From positions 1-10,238 of the forward strand of contig QFOV01000111.1 in assembly GCA_003248565.1 (NCBI GenBank): a stretch of DNA of 10,238 nt, read 5' to 3'. The notes beneath the pieces were generated by a model. It was not told the DNA's origin, searched no databases, and worked only from the letters and a program-made list of their open reading frames with translations. This document shows, in pieces, positions 1-5,542 of the stretch (its first letter is position 1; each line of letters begins with the position of its first letter). This DNA is from Stenotrophomonas sp. Its GTDB lineage: Bacteria; Pseudomonadota; Gammaproteobacteria; Xanthomonadales; Xanthomonadaceae. Made by a program: the position numbers and the translations under genes.

Positions 1-80
1 AGCGGATTGCGCTCCGGTGTGGAGGTACAGGCAGTCAGCGTGGCCAACAGGGCGAGCGGCAACAGCAGTTTGGTCTTCAT
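1..80 (-). CDS. N-terminus of a lipoprotein (partial)
   Basis: Only the first 26 codons are in the window; the gene runs leftwards off the edge. The product starts MKTKLLLPLALLATLTAC: a lysine-containing n-region, a leucine-rich h-region and a lipobox (LTAC, Cys at residue 18), so it should be a type II signal-peptide lipoprotein cut by LspA and anchored in the membrane by its cysteine. The residues after the cysteine (TSTPERNP) look like a flexible tether. An in-frame ATG three codons upstream (87-89) is an alternative start; neither has a convincing Shine-Dalgarno. The function cannot be told because the mature domain is outside. It is divergent from the small gene at 324. Confidence 0.7.
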   Translation of the reverse strand, partial: MKTKLLLPLALLATLTACTSTPERNP

Positions 81-323
81 ATGGGCCATTGCACGTTGCC
101 GGGCGTTGCTTTGCAAGTGCATACAGGCATGGGACGGTTGATGGGCCGACAGCGGCTGTGATGGTGATTGCGTGCATTGAAGGGCCTGCTCAGGGAGTTG
201 GGGAGTCCGGTATGAAGCCGGTGCGGAACATGCGCTGCATGTTCAAAACTCTTCCGCTGGGGATGGCTGCCCGTTGTGTCTACGCTATGCAGACTTGTTG
301 TTCGGCGCTGTGTTGGAGGAGCA
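81..323. other. Divergent intergenic region
   Basis: This 243-bp gap lies between the leftward lipoprotein gene and the rightward gene at 324, so it should hold promoters for both. I found no pair of -35/-10 hexamers good enough to call on either strand. The only clear structure is the dyad at 226-244, listed separately. Rightward open frames through here look non-coding: odd cysteine and arginine content and no ribosome binding site. Confidence 0.5.
226..244. promoter_or_regulatory. Perfect 19-bp dyad, possible operator
   Basis: The sequence GAACATGC-GCT-GCATGTTC is a perfect inverted repeat with 8-bp arms and a 3-bp centre, 80 bp before the gene at 324 and 146 bp before the lipoprotein start. 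Size and symmetry suit a dimeric repressor or activator, but I cannot match it to a known regulator. A dyad this good arises by chance about once per window of this size, so function is a guess. Confidence 0.3.
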
Positions 324-542
324 ATGCGTGATTCACTGAAACAGAAAATCGTTGCGGTCTGCGATGCCAGGATCGCGGCGAAGGGGCCGACGGTTGGAGT
401 ATCGTTCTATGCGTTTTTTGCGAATCGGAATGATGATCCGGAACTGCTGATGGAAGCGGCTACGTGGTGGATCAAGATCCATCGCCTGGATCACTTCGAG
501 AAGGCTGAGAAGGTGAAGGCGTTGGTGCTGGCAGAGGGATGA
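324..542 (+). CDS. Small hypothetical protein, 72 aa
   Basis: I do not recognise this protein. The ATG at 324 is preceded by a clear Shine-Dalgarno, GGAGGA at 315-320; an upstream in-frame ATG at 276 lacks one and would add a cysteine- and arginine-rich extension. The product is soluble, with no signal peptide or membrane span. It has a mixed N-terminal half and an aromatic stretch (VSFYAFFANRND, residues 28-39). Its C-terminal half looks helical and charged (EAATWWIKIHRLDHFEKAEK), suggesting a small alpha-helical domain. By eye its GC is in the mid-50s per cent, clearly below neighbouring genes, with codons such as TTT, AAA and GGG that they avoid, which hints at transfer or relaxed selection. 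It is a lone gene followed by a terminator-like hairpin, convergent with amtB. Confidence 0.65.
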   Translation: MRDSLKQKIVAVCDARIAAKGPTVGVSFYAFFANRNDDPELLMEAATWWIKIHRLDHFEKAEKVKALVLAEG

Positions 543-599
543 CGCACACTGGGTTTCTTCGGTTTGATGCAGACCGTACGGTGATGCTGCTTCGCCGTA

Positions 600-634
600 C
601 CCTCTCCCCAACCCCTCTCCCGGAGGGAGAGGGG
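600..634 (-). repeat. G-rich hairpin/quadruplex element, copy 1
   Basis: Read on the minus strand this is a 10-bp hairpin whose 3' arm (GGGAGAGGGG) runs straight into TTGGGGAGAGGG. The arm plus tail (600-621) contains four G-runs of 3, 4, 4 and 3 with loops of 3, 2 and 3 bases, a textbook G-quadruplex motif. Copies with the same layout are at 714-751 and 6591-6630. The minus strand is the sense strand for read-through from amtB. Confidence 0.6.
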
Positions 635-646
635 CTCTGCTTTTTT
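612..646 (+). terminator. Probable rho-independent terminator
   Basis: CCCCTCTCCC (612-621) pairs perfectly with GGGAGAGGGG (625-634) over a 3-nt loop; after six bases (CTCTGC) comes a run of six T (641-646). It lies 70 bp after the stop of the 72-aa gene and could end its transcript. The T-run is not directly at the stem, so efficiency is uncertain. The hairpin is also part of the repeated G-rich element at 600-634. Confidence 0.5.
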
Positions 647-661
647 GCGTGATGGCGCCCT

Positions 662-705
662 GTAGTGCCGAGCCATGCTCGGCAGGGGCTTTACAGGTAA
701 AGCTT
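662..705 (+). repeat. SMAG/REP palindromic element
   Basis: The element has the tetranucleotide GTAG (662-665), then a perfect palindrome with 8-bp arms TGCCGAGC/GCTCGGCA around CAT (666-684). After it comes GGGGC and a tail ending AAAGCTT. It matches the units at 6422 and 6471 base for base along about 44 bp, apart from roughly six substitutions, so the repeat is longer than the palindrome. GTAG plus palindrome is the signature of Stenotrophomonas SMAG elements, a REP family thought to be moved by RAYT transposases; no RAYT gene is in this window. Confidence 0.85.
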
Positions 706-713
706 GAAAGCTG

Positions 714-779
714 CCCTCACCCCAACCCCTCTCCCGCACGCGGGAGAGGGGCTTGAAGCGACAAGCGGGAGAGGGGCTT
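714..779 (-). repeat. G-rich hairpin/quadruplex element, copy 2
   Basis: CCCCTCTCCCG (726-736) pairs perfectly with CGGGAGAGGGG (741-751) over a 4-nt loop. On the minus strand the 3' arm continues into TTGGGGTGAGGG, giving G-runs of 3, 4, 4 and 3 at 714-735, the same layout as copy 1. The plus-strand right arm is duplicated 25 bp on (766-776, followed by CTTT), so the left arm could pair with either copy. It lies 31 bp after the amtB stop and may form the 3' end of the amtB message, although no classic U-tail follows in that direction. Confidence 0.55.
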
Positions 780-809
780 TGATTTCTTTCTAGATCAGGG
801 CTTAAGCGC

Positions 810-2234
810 TCAAGCCTCGTAGGCCGATTCGCCGTGGGTGGTGACGTCCAGGCCGGTGCGCTCTGCTTCTTCGCTGACGCGCAGGCCAACCAGGGCACGA
901 ACCACCAGCAGGATGACGGCGGTGACCACGGCCGACCACAGCACGGTGAAACCGACGCTGACCACCTGCACCCACACCTGGTGGGCGATATCCAGATCGA
1001 CCTTGGTGCCGCCCAGCGACTGCGCGCTGAACACACCGGTGAGGATGGCGCCGACAATGCCGCCCACGCCATGCACGCCGAACACGTCGGCGGTGTCATC
1101 GGCCTTCAGCAGGCGCTTCAAGCCGGTAACACCCCAGACGCAGATGATGCCGGTGACAAAACCAATCACGATGGCGCCCATTGGACCAACGGTGCCGCAG
1201 GCTGGCGTTACACCGACCAGACCAGCCACCGCGCCCGAGGCTGCACCAAGCGCCGACGGATGGCCCTTGGTGACGGCTTCCACCAGCGTCCAGCCCAGCA
1301 CCGCTGCAGCAGTCGCCAGCACGGTGTTTATGAAGGCCAGCGAGGCGACGGTGTCGGCAGCGGCGGCGGAGCCGGCGTTGAAGCCGAACCAGCCCACCCA
1401 CAGCAGCATCGCGCCGATCCAGGTCAACGGCAGGTTGTGCGGCTTCAATGCGGTCTGGCCATAACCCAGGCGCTTGCCGACGAACCATGCGGCGACCAGG
1501 CCGGCAACACCGGCATTGATGTGCACCACGGTGCCGCCGGCAAAATCGATTGCGCCCATCTCACCGAGATAGCCGCCGCCCCAGACGATGTGCGCCATCG
1601 GGATGTAGCTCAGGGTGAACCACAGCGCCGAGAACAGCAGCACCGCGCGGAACTTGATGCGCTCGGCGAAGGCGCCGACGATCAGTGCGGTGGTGATGCC
1701 GGCGAAGGTCGACTGGAAGGCGACGAACAGGAAGTCCGGCAGGCCGGCGATCGGCGTATTGCCCACCGAGTCCGGGGTGAAGCCCTTGAGGAAGGCGAAT
1801 TCGGTGAAGGAACCGAAGAACTGGTTGCCCGCACTGAACACCGCGCTGTAGCCGTAAGCCACCCACAGGATCAGCACCAGCGAGAACACCACCAGTACCT
1901 GGCTGAGCACCGACAAGACGTTCTTGGCACGCACCAGGCCGCCGTAGAACAGCGCAAGGCCGGGCACCACCATCATCAGCACCAGCAAGGTGGCGGTGAG
2001 CATCCACGCCACATCACCCTTGTCGAAGCTGGGTGCGGCGTCTGCTTCAGCAGCAGGTGCGGCTGCGGCCTCTGCCGGCGCGGCTGCCACTTCAGTGGCA
2101 GTAGCAGGCGGCGCCTGCGTGTCCTGTGCCCAGGCACTGCTGGAAAACATGCCCAGCAGCATCGCGGTGAGCATGAAAGACAGGCACAGGCCTCCGAGCC
2201 GGGCTTTCAACCCGGTGAAAAATTCCGTTCGCAT
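810..2234 (-). CDS. amtB: Ammonium transporter AmtB
   Basis: A 474-aa trimeric inner-membrane ammonium channel of the Amt/Rh family. The N-terminus is a signal peptide (residues 1-36, likely cut after SSAWA), followed by an unusual Ala/Pro-rich stretch (about 40-68), then eleven hydrophobic segments from about 74 to 450. Landmarks by alignment with E. coli AmtB include GGLVRAKNVLSVL (98-110), Phe177 and Phe285 for the Phe gate, Trp218 and Ser289 for the outer site, and Asp230. The twin pore histidines are His238 (GGTVVHINAG) and His388 (DVFGVHGVGG). The C-terminal tail (EEAERTGLDVTTHGESAYEA) is the conserved GlnK-binding segment. The start is ATG 2234, with GGAG seven bases upstream; an in-frame ATG 16 codons earlier would spoil the signal peptide. 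It lies 90 bp after glnK on the same strand, the usual glnK-amtB operon, in which uridylylation-free GlnK blocks the pore. Confidence 0.97.
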   Translation of the reverse strand: MRTEFFTGLKARLGGLCLSFMLTAMLLGMFSSSAWAQDTQAPPATATEVAAAPAEAAAAPAAEADAAPSFDKGDVAWMLTATLLVLMMVVPGLALFYGGLVRAKNVLSVLSQVLVVFSLVLILWVAYGYSAVFSAGNQFFGSFTEFAFLKGFTPDSVGNTPIAGLPDFLFVAFQSTFAGITTALIVGAFAERIKFRAVLLFSALWFTLSYIPMAHIVWGGGYLGEMGAIDFAGGTVVHINAGVAGLVAAWFVGKRLGYGQTALKPHNLPLTWIGAMLLWVGWFGFNAGSAAAADTVASLAFINTVLATAAAVLGWTLVEAVTKGHPSALGAASGAVAGLVGVTPACGTVGPMGAIVIGFVTGIICVWGVTGLKRLLKADDTADVFGVHGVGGIVGAILTGVFSAQSLGGTKVDLDIAHQVWVQVVSVGFTVLWSAVVTAVILLVVRALVGLRVSEEAERTGLDVTTHGESAYEA

Positions 2235-2265
2235 TGTCGACTCCGGTTGTGGGGGTGGAACCTGC

Positions 2266-2295
2266 CAGCGACCTGTTGTCACCTGGCGGTCGCTG
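2266..2295 (-). other. Hairpin in glnK-amtB gap
   Basis: CAGCGACC (2266-2273) pairs perfectly with GGTCGCTG (2288-2295) over a 14-nt loop. It lies in the 90-bp gap between glnK and amtB, with no T-run after it on either strand. It could modulate the glnK:amtB ratio through RNA processing or partial attenuation, but this is inference from position. Confidence 0.3.
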
Positions 2296-2324
2296 CCGCC
2301 GGAGGACGGGTCGGTAGCGGGCTC

Positions 2325-2663
2325 TTAAAGCGCGTCGGCGCCTGTTTCGCCGGTGCGGATACGCACCACTTGTTCAAGCGCGGTAACGAAGATCTTGCCG
2401 TCACCGATCTTGCCGGTGCCAGCTGCGCCCTGCAGGGCTTCGATCACCGCCTCGACGTTGTCGTCGGTGACGGCGGTTTCAATGCGGATCTTGGGGAGGA
2501 AATCGACGACGTATTCGGCGCCACGGTACAGCTCGGTGTGGCCTTTCTGCCGTCCAAAGCCCTTGACCTCGGTGACGGTGATGCCGGAAACGCCTGCGGC
2601 GCCCAAGGCTTCACGCACTTCGTCGAGCTTGAATGGACGGATGATCGCGGAGATTAATTTCAT
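2325..2663 (-). CDS. glnK: Nitrogen regulatory protein PII (GlnK)
   Basis: A 112-aa trimeric PII signal protein, the same length as E. coli GlnK and GlnB. It senses ATP/ADP and 2-oxoglutarate and is uridylylated by GlnD on the T-loop tyrosine. The T-loop reads ELYRGAEY with Tyr51 in the expected place. The B-loop TGKIGDGKIF (83-92) and C-loop RIRTGE (101-106) form the nucleotide site. The ATG at 2663 gives the family-standard MKLI start, with GGGA seven bases before it; an ATG two codons upstream (2669) leaves too little space. GlnK is chosen over GlnB from linkage to amtB, since sequence alone does not separate them. It should cap AmtB when nitrogen is plentiful and feed into NtrB/NtrC and GlnE control of glutamine synthetase. 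Confidence 0.95.
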   Translation of the reverse strand: MKLISAIIRPFKLDEVREALGAAGVSGITVTEVKGFGRQKGHTELYRGAEYVVDFLPKIRIETAVTDDNVEAVIEALQGAAGTGKIGDGKIFVTALEQVVRIRTGETGADAL

Positions 2664-2910
2664 GCGCATGTCCCGATGTGGAGGAGACCGGCCTGCGGCT
2701 GCGGGCCGGCATCGTGTCTTCCACCGGCCGTTGTGCGGCCGCTGGCTGTTGCGCCGAACGCATCATGGGCCTGGCTGTTGCCGCCGGCATCGCTGCCGGC
2801 GACCGCAACCACGCGGGAGGGAGGAGTGGCCCATGCCGCGCGCTCGGATTCTCTTGCCCCTGCAGGTGTGTTGCTGGCTGTTGCTTCGCCTGTGTGCTCC
2901 CCAGCAACAA

Positions 2911-2964
2911 AGGCGGCGGCGATGGACGCAGATGGGAGGGGGAGGGTCCACGCCACCGCCGCCT
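2911..2964 (-). terminator. Two-tier hairpin, possible attenuator
   Basis: AGGCGGCGG (2911-2919) pairs perfectly with CCGCCGCCT (2956-2964). Inside, TGGAC (2923-2927) pairs with GTCCA (2946-2950), with a small internal loop between the tiers and an 18-nt apical loop. In the glnA direction the stem is followed only by TTTG-TTG, so it is a weak terminator at best. Lying 78 bp after the glnA stop, it could let part of the transcription continue into glnK-amtB or protect the glnA 3' end. Confidence 0.4.
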
Positions 2965-2995
2965 AAAAACAGCTAGAAACTACACCTGGTGTTGC

Positions 2996-3024
2996 CGGCG
3001 GCCAGCGCGATGCGAGGGCCGCCG
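2996..3024 (-). other. Hairpin just after glnA
   Basis: CGGCGGCC (2996-3003) and GGCCGCCG (3017-3024) are perfect 8-bp arms around a 13-nt loop, beginning 18 bp after the glnA stop. There is no T-run, so it is more likely an mRNA 3' structure than an intrinsic terminator. Confidence 0.35.
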
Positions 3025-3042
3025 TTACATCAGCTTGTTGAC

Positions 3043-4452
3043 TCAGCTTGCGTAGTACAGCTGGTATTCGAGCGGGTGGGTCGCTGCGCGGAACGCGGTG
3101 ACTTCCTTCATCTTCAACGCGATGTAGGCATCGATGAAGTCGTCGCTCATCACGCCGCCGGCCTTGAGGAACTCGCGGTCCTTGTCCAGCGCTTCCAGTG
3201 CCTGGTCCAGCGAGGAACAGACCTGCGGGATCAGCTTCTCTTCTTCCGGCGGCAGGTCGTACAGATCCTTGTCGCTCGGTGCACCCGGGTCGATCTGGTT
3301 CTTGATGCCGTCCAAGCCGGCCATCATCAGCGCGGTGAAGGTCAGGTAGCCGGACTGGATCGGATCCGGGAAACGCATTTCGATACGGCGTGCCTTCGGG
3401 TTGGACACCCACGGAATGCGGCACGACGCCGAACGGTTGCGGGCCGAGTAGGCCAGCATCACCGGTGCCTCGAAGCCCGGGACCAGGCGCTTGTAGCTGT
3501 TGGTGCCGGAGTTGGCGAAGGCATTGATGGCACGGGCGTGCTTGAAGATGCCGCCGATGTACCACAGCGCCATCTGGCTCAGGCCGCCGTAACCGTCACC
3601 GGAGAACAGGTTGGCGCCGCCCTTGGCCAGCGACTGGTGCACGTGCATGCCGCTGCCGTTGTCGCCGACCAGCGGCTTGGGCATGAAGGTGACGGTCTTG
3701 CCGTTGCGGTGGGCAACGTTCTTGATGACGTGCTTCATGCGCTGCAGTTCGTCGGCCTTGGTCACCAGGGTGTTGAACTTGGCGCCGATCTCGCACTGGC
3801 CGGCATTGGCCACTTCGTGGTGGTGCACTTCGACTTCGATGCCGACCTTTTCCAGCACCTTGCACATCTCGGCGCGGATATCGTGCAGCGAATCGGTCGG
3901 CGGCACCGGGAAGTAACCACCCTTCACGGCTGGACGGTAACCCGTGTTGGTGCCGTCATAGCTCTTGCCGGTGTTCCAGGAGCCTTCCTCGGAGTTGATC
4001 TTGAAGAAGGTGTGGCCCATGTCGTTGGCGAACTGGACCGAATCGAAGATGAAGAATTCCGGTTCCGGGCCGAAGAAGGCCAGGTCGGCGATGCCCGAGG
4101 ACTTCAGGTACGACTCGGCGCGCTTGGCGATGCCGCGCGGGCAGCGGCCGTAGCCCTGCATGGTGGCCGGGTCGAGCACGTCACAGGTCAGCACCAGGGT
4201 CGGGTCGGCGTAGAACGGGTCCACGTAGGCGCTGGCCGGGTCCGGCATCAGCACCATGTCCGACTCGGCGATGCCCTTCCAACCGGCGATCGAGCTGCCG
4301 TCGAACATCTTGCCTTCTTCAAACAGCGACGGCTCGATGATCGACGCCGGGAAGGTCACGTGCTGCTCGATGCCACGCATGTCGACGAAACGCAGGTCGA
4401 TGAACTCGATCTGGTTGTCCTTGATCAGCTTCTCAACGTTTTCCAGGGACAT
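3043..4452 (-). CDS. glnA: Glutamine synthetase, type I
   Basis: A 469-aa dodecameric cytoplasmic enzyme joining ammonia to glutamate with ATP, the entry point of nitrogen assimilation. Family motifs appear in order: MFDGSSIAGW (49-58), the metal ligands Glu130 and Glu132 (GPEPEF), HHHEVANAGQ (210-219), NGSGMHVHQS (265-274), the substrate Arg322 in NSYKRLVPGFEAP, and RIEMRFPDP (356-364). KDLYDLPPEE holds Tyr398, the adenylylation site of GSI-beta enzymes, so GlnE control is expected. The start at 4452 has GAGGT eight bases upstream, and its length equals that of the E. coli enzyme. It is the first gene of the leftward glnA, glnK, amtB group. A sigma-54 promoter and NtrC-type sites lie upstream. 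Confidence 0.98.
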   Translation of the reverse strand: MSLENVEKLIKDNQIEFIDLRFVDMRGIEQHVTFPASIIEPSLFEEGKMFDGSSIAGWKGIAESDMVLMPDPASAYVDPFYADPTLVLTCDVLDPATMQGYGRCPRGIAKRAESYLKSSGIADLAFFGPEPEFFIFDSVQFANDMGHTFFKINSEEGSWNTGKSYDGTNTGYRPAVKGGYFPVPPTDSLHDIRAEMCKVLEKVGIEVEVHHHEVANAGQCEIGAKFNTLVTKADELQRMKHVIKNVAHRNGKTVTFMPKPLVGDNGSGMHVHQSLAKGGANLFSGDGYGGLSQMALWYIGGIFKHARAINAFANSGTNSYKRLVPGFEAPVMLAYSARNRSASCRIPWVSNPKARRIEMRFPDPIQSGYLTFTALMMAGLDGIKNQIDPGAPSDKDLYDLPPEEEKLIPQVCSSLDQALEALDKDREFLKAGGVMSDDFIDAYIALKMKEVTAFRAATHPLEYQLYYAS

Positions 4453-4491
4453 CGGGTGAAACCTCGGATGGATGAAGAATGTGTGTATTAA

Positions 4492-4507
4492 AGCAAACGT
4501 CGTGCCA
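4492..4507 (-). promoter_or_regulatory. Sigma-54 promoter of glnA
   Basis: The minus strand reads TGGCACG-ACGT-TTGCT, a full match to the RpoN consensus TGGCACG-N4-TTGCW, with exactly ten bases between GG and GC. The predicted start is near 4481, leaving a leader of about 29 bases before the glnA ATG. Such promoters need an enhancer-bound activator; candidate NtrC sites lie about 98 and 127 bp upstream of the start. Confidence 0.9.
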
Positions 4508-4511
4508 ACTT

Positions 4512-4540
4512 TTGAAACGTCGTAAGTCGTTGTTTTTAAT
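4512..4540 (+). promoter_or_regulatory. Sigma-70 promoter, likely for uppP
   Basis: TTGAAA (4512-4517) and TTTAAT (4535-4540) each differ by one base from the -35 and -10 consensus and are exactly 17 bp apart. Transcription would start near 4547 and give uppP a leader of about 80-120 bases that includes both NtrC-type sites. It is divergent from, and adjacent to, the glnA sigma-54 promoter. Confidence 0.55.
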
Positions 4541-4570
4541 AGGCAATGGTTGCACTTGCACCTTTATGGC

Positions 4571-4587
4571 TGCACCATATTGGTGCT
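4571..4587. promoter_or_regulatory. NtrC-type enhancer site 1
   Basis: The site TGCACCA-TAT-TGGTGCT is an almost perfect dyad fitting the NtrC pattern TGCACC-N5-GGTGCA. Its centre at 4579 is about 98 bp upstream of the predicted glnA start, close to enhancer distances at E. coli glnAp2. A looser half-matching site (GCACC at 4558-4562) overlaps its left side. Confidence 0.75.
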
Positions 4588-4599
4588 ATGCATACGTCA

Positions 4600-4616
4600 T
4601 GCACCGTTCGGGTGCG
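4600..4616. promoter_or_regulatory. NtrC-type enhancer site 2
   Basis: TGCACC-GTTCG-GGTGCG keeps both GCACC/GGTGC half-sites with the standard 5-bp spacer. Its centre at 4608 is 29 bp, nearly three helical turns, from site 1, which would suit cooperative binding of two NtrC dimers. It also lies just before the alternative uppP start. Confidence 0.65.
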
Positions 4617-4664
4617 GAAAGGGGAATGGACTATGCTGTGCCCGACTCCCCTCAATCCGCTTCC

Positions 4665-5459
4665 ATGTCCGACCTGCTCTCCGCCCTGCTCCTTGGCATT
4701 CTCGAAGGCCTCACCGAATTCCTCCCGATCTCCAGCACCGGCCACCTGCTGATTGCCCAGCATTGGCTGGGTGAGCGCTCGGATTTCTTCAACATCGTCA
4801 TCCAGGCCGGCGCCATCATCGCCGTCACCCTGGTGCTCCGGCAGCGGCTGTGGTCGCTGGCCACCGGCTTGAACCAGCGCGAGAACCGCGACTACGTGAT
4901 GAAGCTGGGCGTGGCCTTCCTGGTCACCGCGCTGGTCGGCCTGCCGGTGCGCCTGGCTGGATGGGAACTGCCCGAAACCGTTACCCCGGTGGCCTGGGCA
5001 CTGGTCATCGGCGGCGTCTGGATGCTGGTCGCCGAGCGTTTTGCCGCACGCATGCCCGACAACGAAACGGTGACCTGGAAGGTAGCCATCGCCGTCGGCC
5101 TGGCGCAGGTGGTGGCCGGTGTGTTCCCCGGTACCTCGCGCTCGGCCGCGGCCATCTTCCTGGCCATGTTGCTGGGCCTGAGCCGGCGCTCGGCGGCAAC
5201 CGAGTTCGTCTTCCTGGTCGGCATCCCGACCATGTTCGCCGCCAGCGCCTATGCGTTCCTGGAACTGGCCAAGGACGGCAAGCTTGGCAGCGAGAACTGG
5301 ACCGACGTCGGCGTGGCCTTCGCCGCCGCCGTGGTCACCGGTTTCATTGTGGTCAAATGGCTGTTGAGCTATATCAAGCGTCATTCCTTCAGCGGCTTCG
5401 CCCTGTATCGGATCGCCTTGGGCATCGGCCTGCTGTTGTTTTTGCCTGCTGGAAACTGA
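4665..5459 (+). CDS. uppP: Undecaprenyl-diphosphate phosphatase UppP
   Basis: A 264-aa polytopic inner-membrane phosphatase of the BacA/UppP family. It recycles the carrier lipid C55-PP to C55-P for peptidoglycan and O-antigen synthesis; extra copies give bacitracin resistance. The catalytic regions are present. EGLTEFLPISSTGHLL (14-29) contains Glu14, Glu18 and His27, equivalent to E. coli Glu17, Glu21 and His30. FPGTSRSAA (154-162) contains Arg159, equivalent to Arg174; here it ends SRSA where many homologues have SRSG. About eight hydrophobic segments are visible. The ATG at 4665 gives the family-typical MSDLL start but has no clear Shine-Dalgarno. An in-frame ATG at 4626, preceded by GGAAAGG (4616-4622), would add 13 residues and is a real alternative. 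It is divergent from glnA. Confidence 0.95.
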   Translation: MSDLLSALLLGILEGLTEFLPISSTGHLLIAQHWLGERSDFFNIVIQAGAIIAVTLVLRQRLWSLATGLNQRENRDYVMKLGVAFLVTALVGLPVRLAGWELPETVTPVAWALVIGGVWMLVAERFAARMPDNETVTWKVAIAVGLAQVVAGVFPGTSRSAAAIFLAMLLGLSRRSAATEFVFLVGIPTMFAASAYAFLELAKDGKLGSENWTDVGVAFAAAVVTGFIVVKWLLSYIKRHSFSGFALYRIALGIGLLLFLPAGN

Positions 5460-5482
5460 ATGCGTCACTGCGGAGTTGACCC

Positions 5483-5496
5483 CGGCGCCCACGCCG
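5483..5496 (+). other. Short hairpin after uppP
   Basis: CCGGCG-CC-CGCCGG-type pairing: CCGGCG (5483-5488) and CGCCGG at the right edge fold into a 6-bp stem 23 bp after the uppP stop, followed by CCCGTTTATC. It is too short and lacks a T-run, so it is at best a weak terminator; uppP and the next gene may share a transcript across this 83-bp gap. Confidence 0.2.
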
Positions 5497-5542
5497 GCCC
5501 GTTTATCGCCCTGAATCTTTCCACGCTCCCAAGGAGTTCCAA

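Larger units (their letters stand above)
2664..3042. other. glnA-glnK intergenic region
   Basis: This 379-bp gap lies between two genes on the same strand and holds no credible coding sequence. I see no good sigma-54 promoter: the best GG-N10-GC match (minus strand, 2709-2722) keeps only TGG and TGC. There is no GCACC-N5-GGTGC site. It holds the two-tier hairpin at 2911-2964, a hairpin at 2996-3024, an 11-bp palindrome ACACC-T-GGTGT (2982-2992), and a CCGGCC/GGCCGG stem (2688-2709) in the likely glnK leader. Confidence 0.6.

Noticed and set aside
17..331. 104-codon plus-strand frame at the left end
   Set aside because: It overlaps the lipoprotein start antisense and the real small gene, with Cys/Arg-rich composition and no Shine-Dalgarno.
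2235..2282. Longer AmtB starting at 2282
   Set aside because: The extra 16 residues are not signal-like and the downstream ATG has the better spaced GGAG and gives a clean signal peptide.
834..2657. 607-codon open frame on the plus strand across amtB and glnK
   Set aside because: It lies antisense to two clear genes; the translation is rich in His, Gln, Gly and Asp without domain signals, a normal shadow of high-GC coding DNA.
2708..2723. Sigma-54 promoter for glnK on the minus strand
   Set aside because: It has the GG-N10-GC spacing but only TGG and TGC match; such matches are common in GC-rich DNA.
2989..4491. 500-codon open frame on the plus strand across glnA
   Set aside because: Antisense shadow of glutamine synthetase; no ribosome binding site and no recognisable fold.
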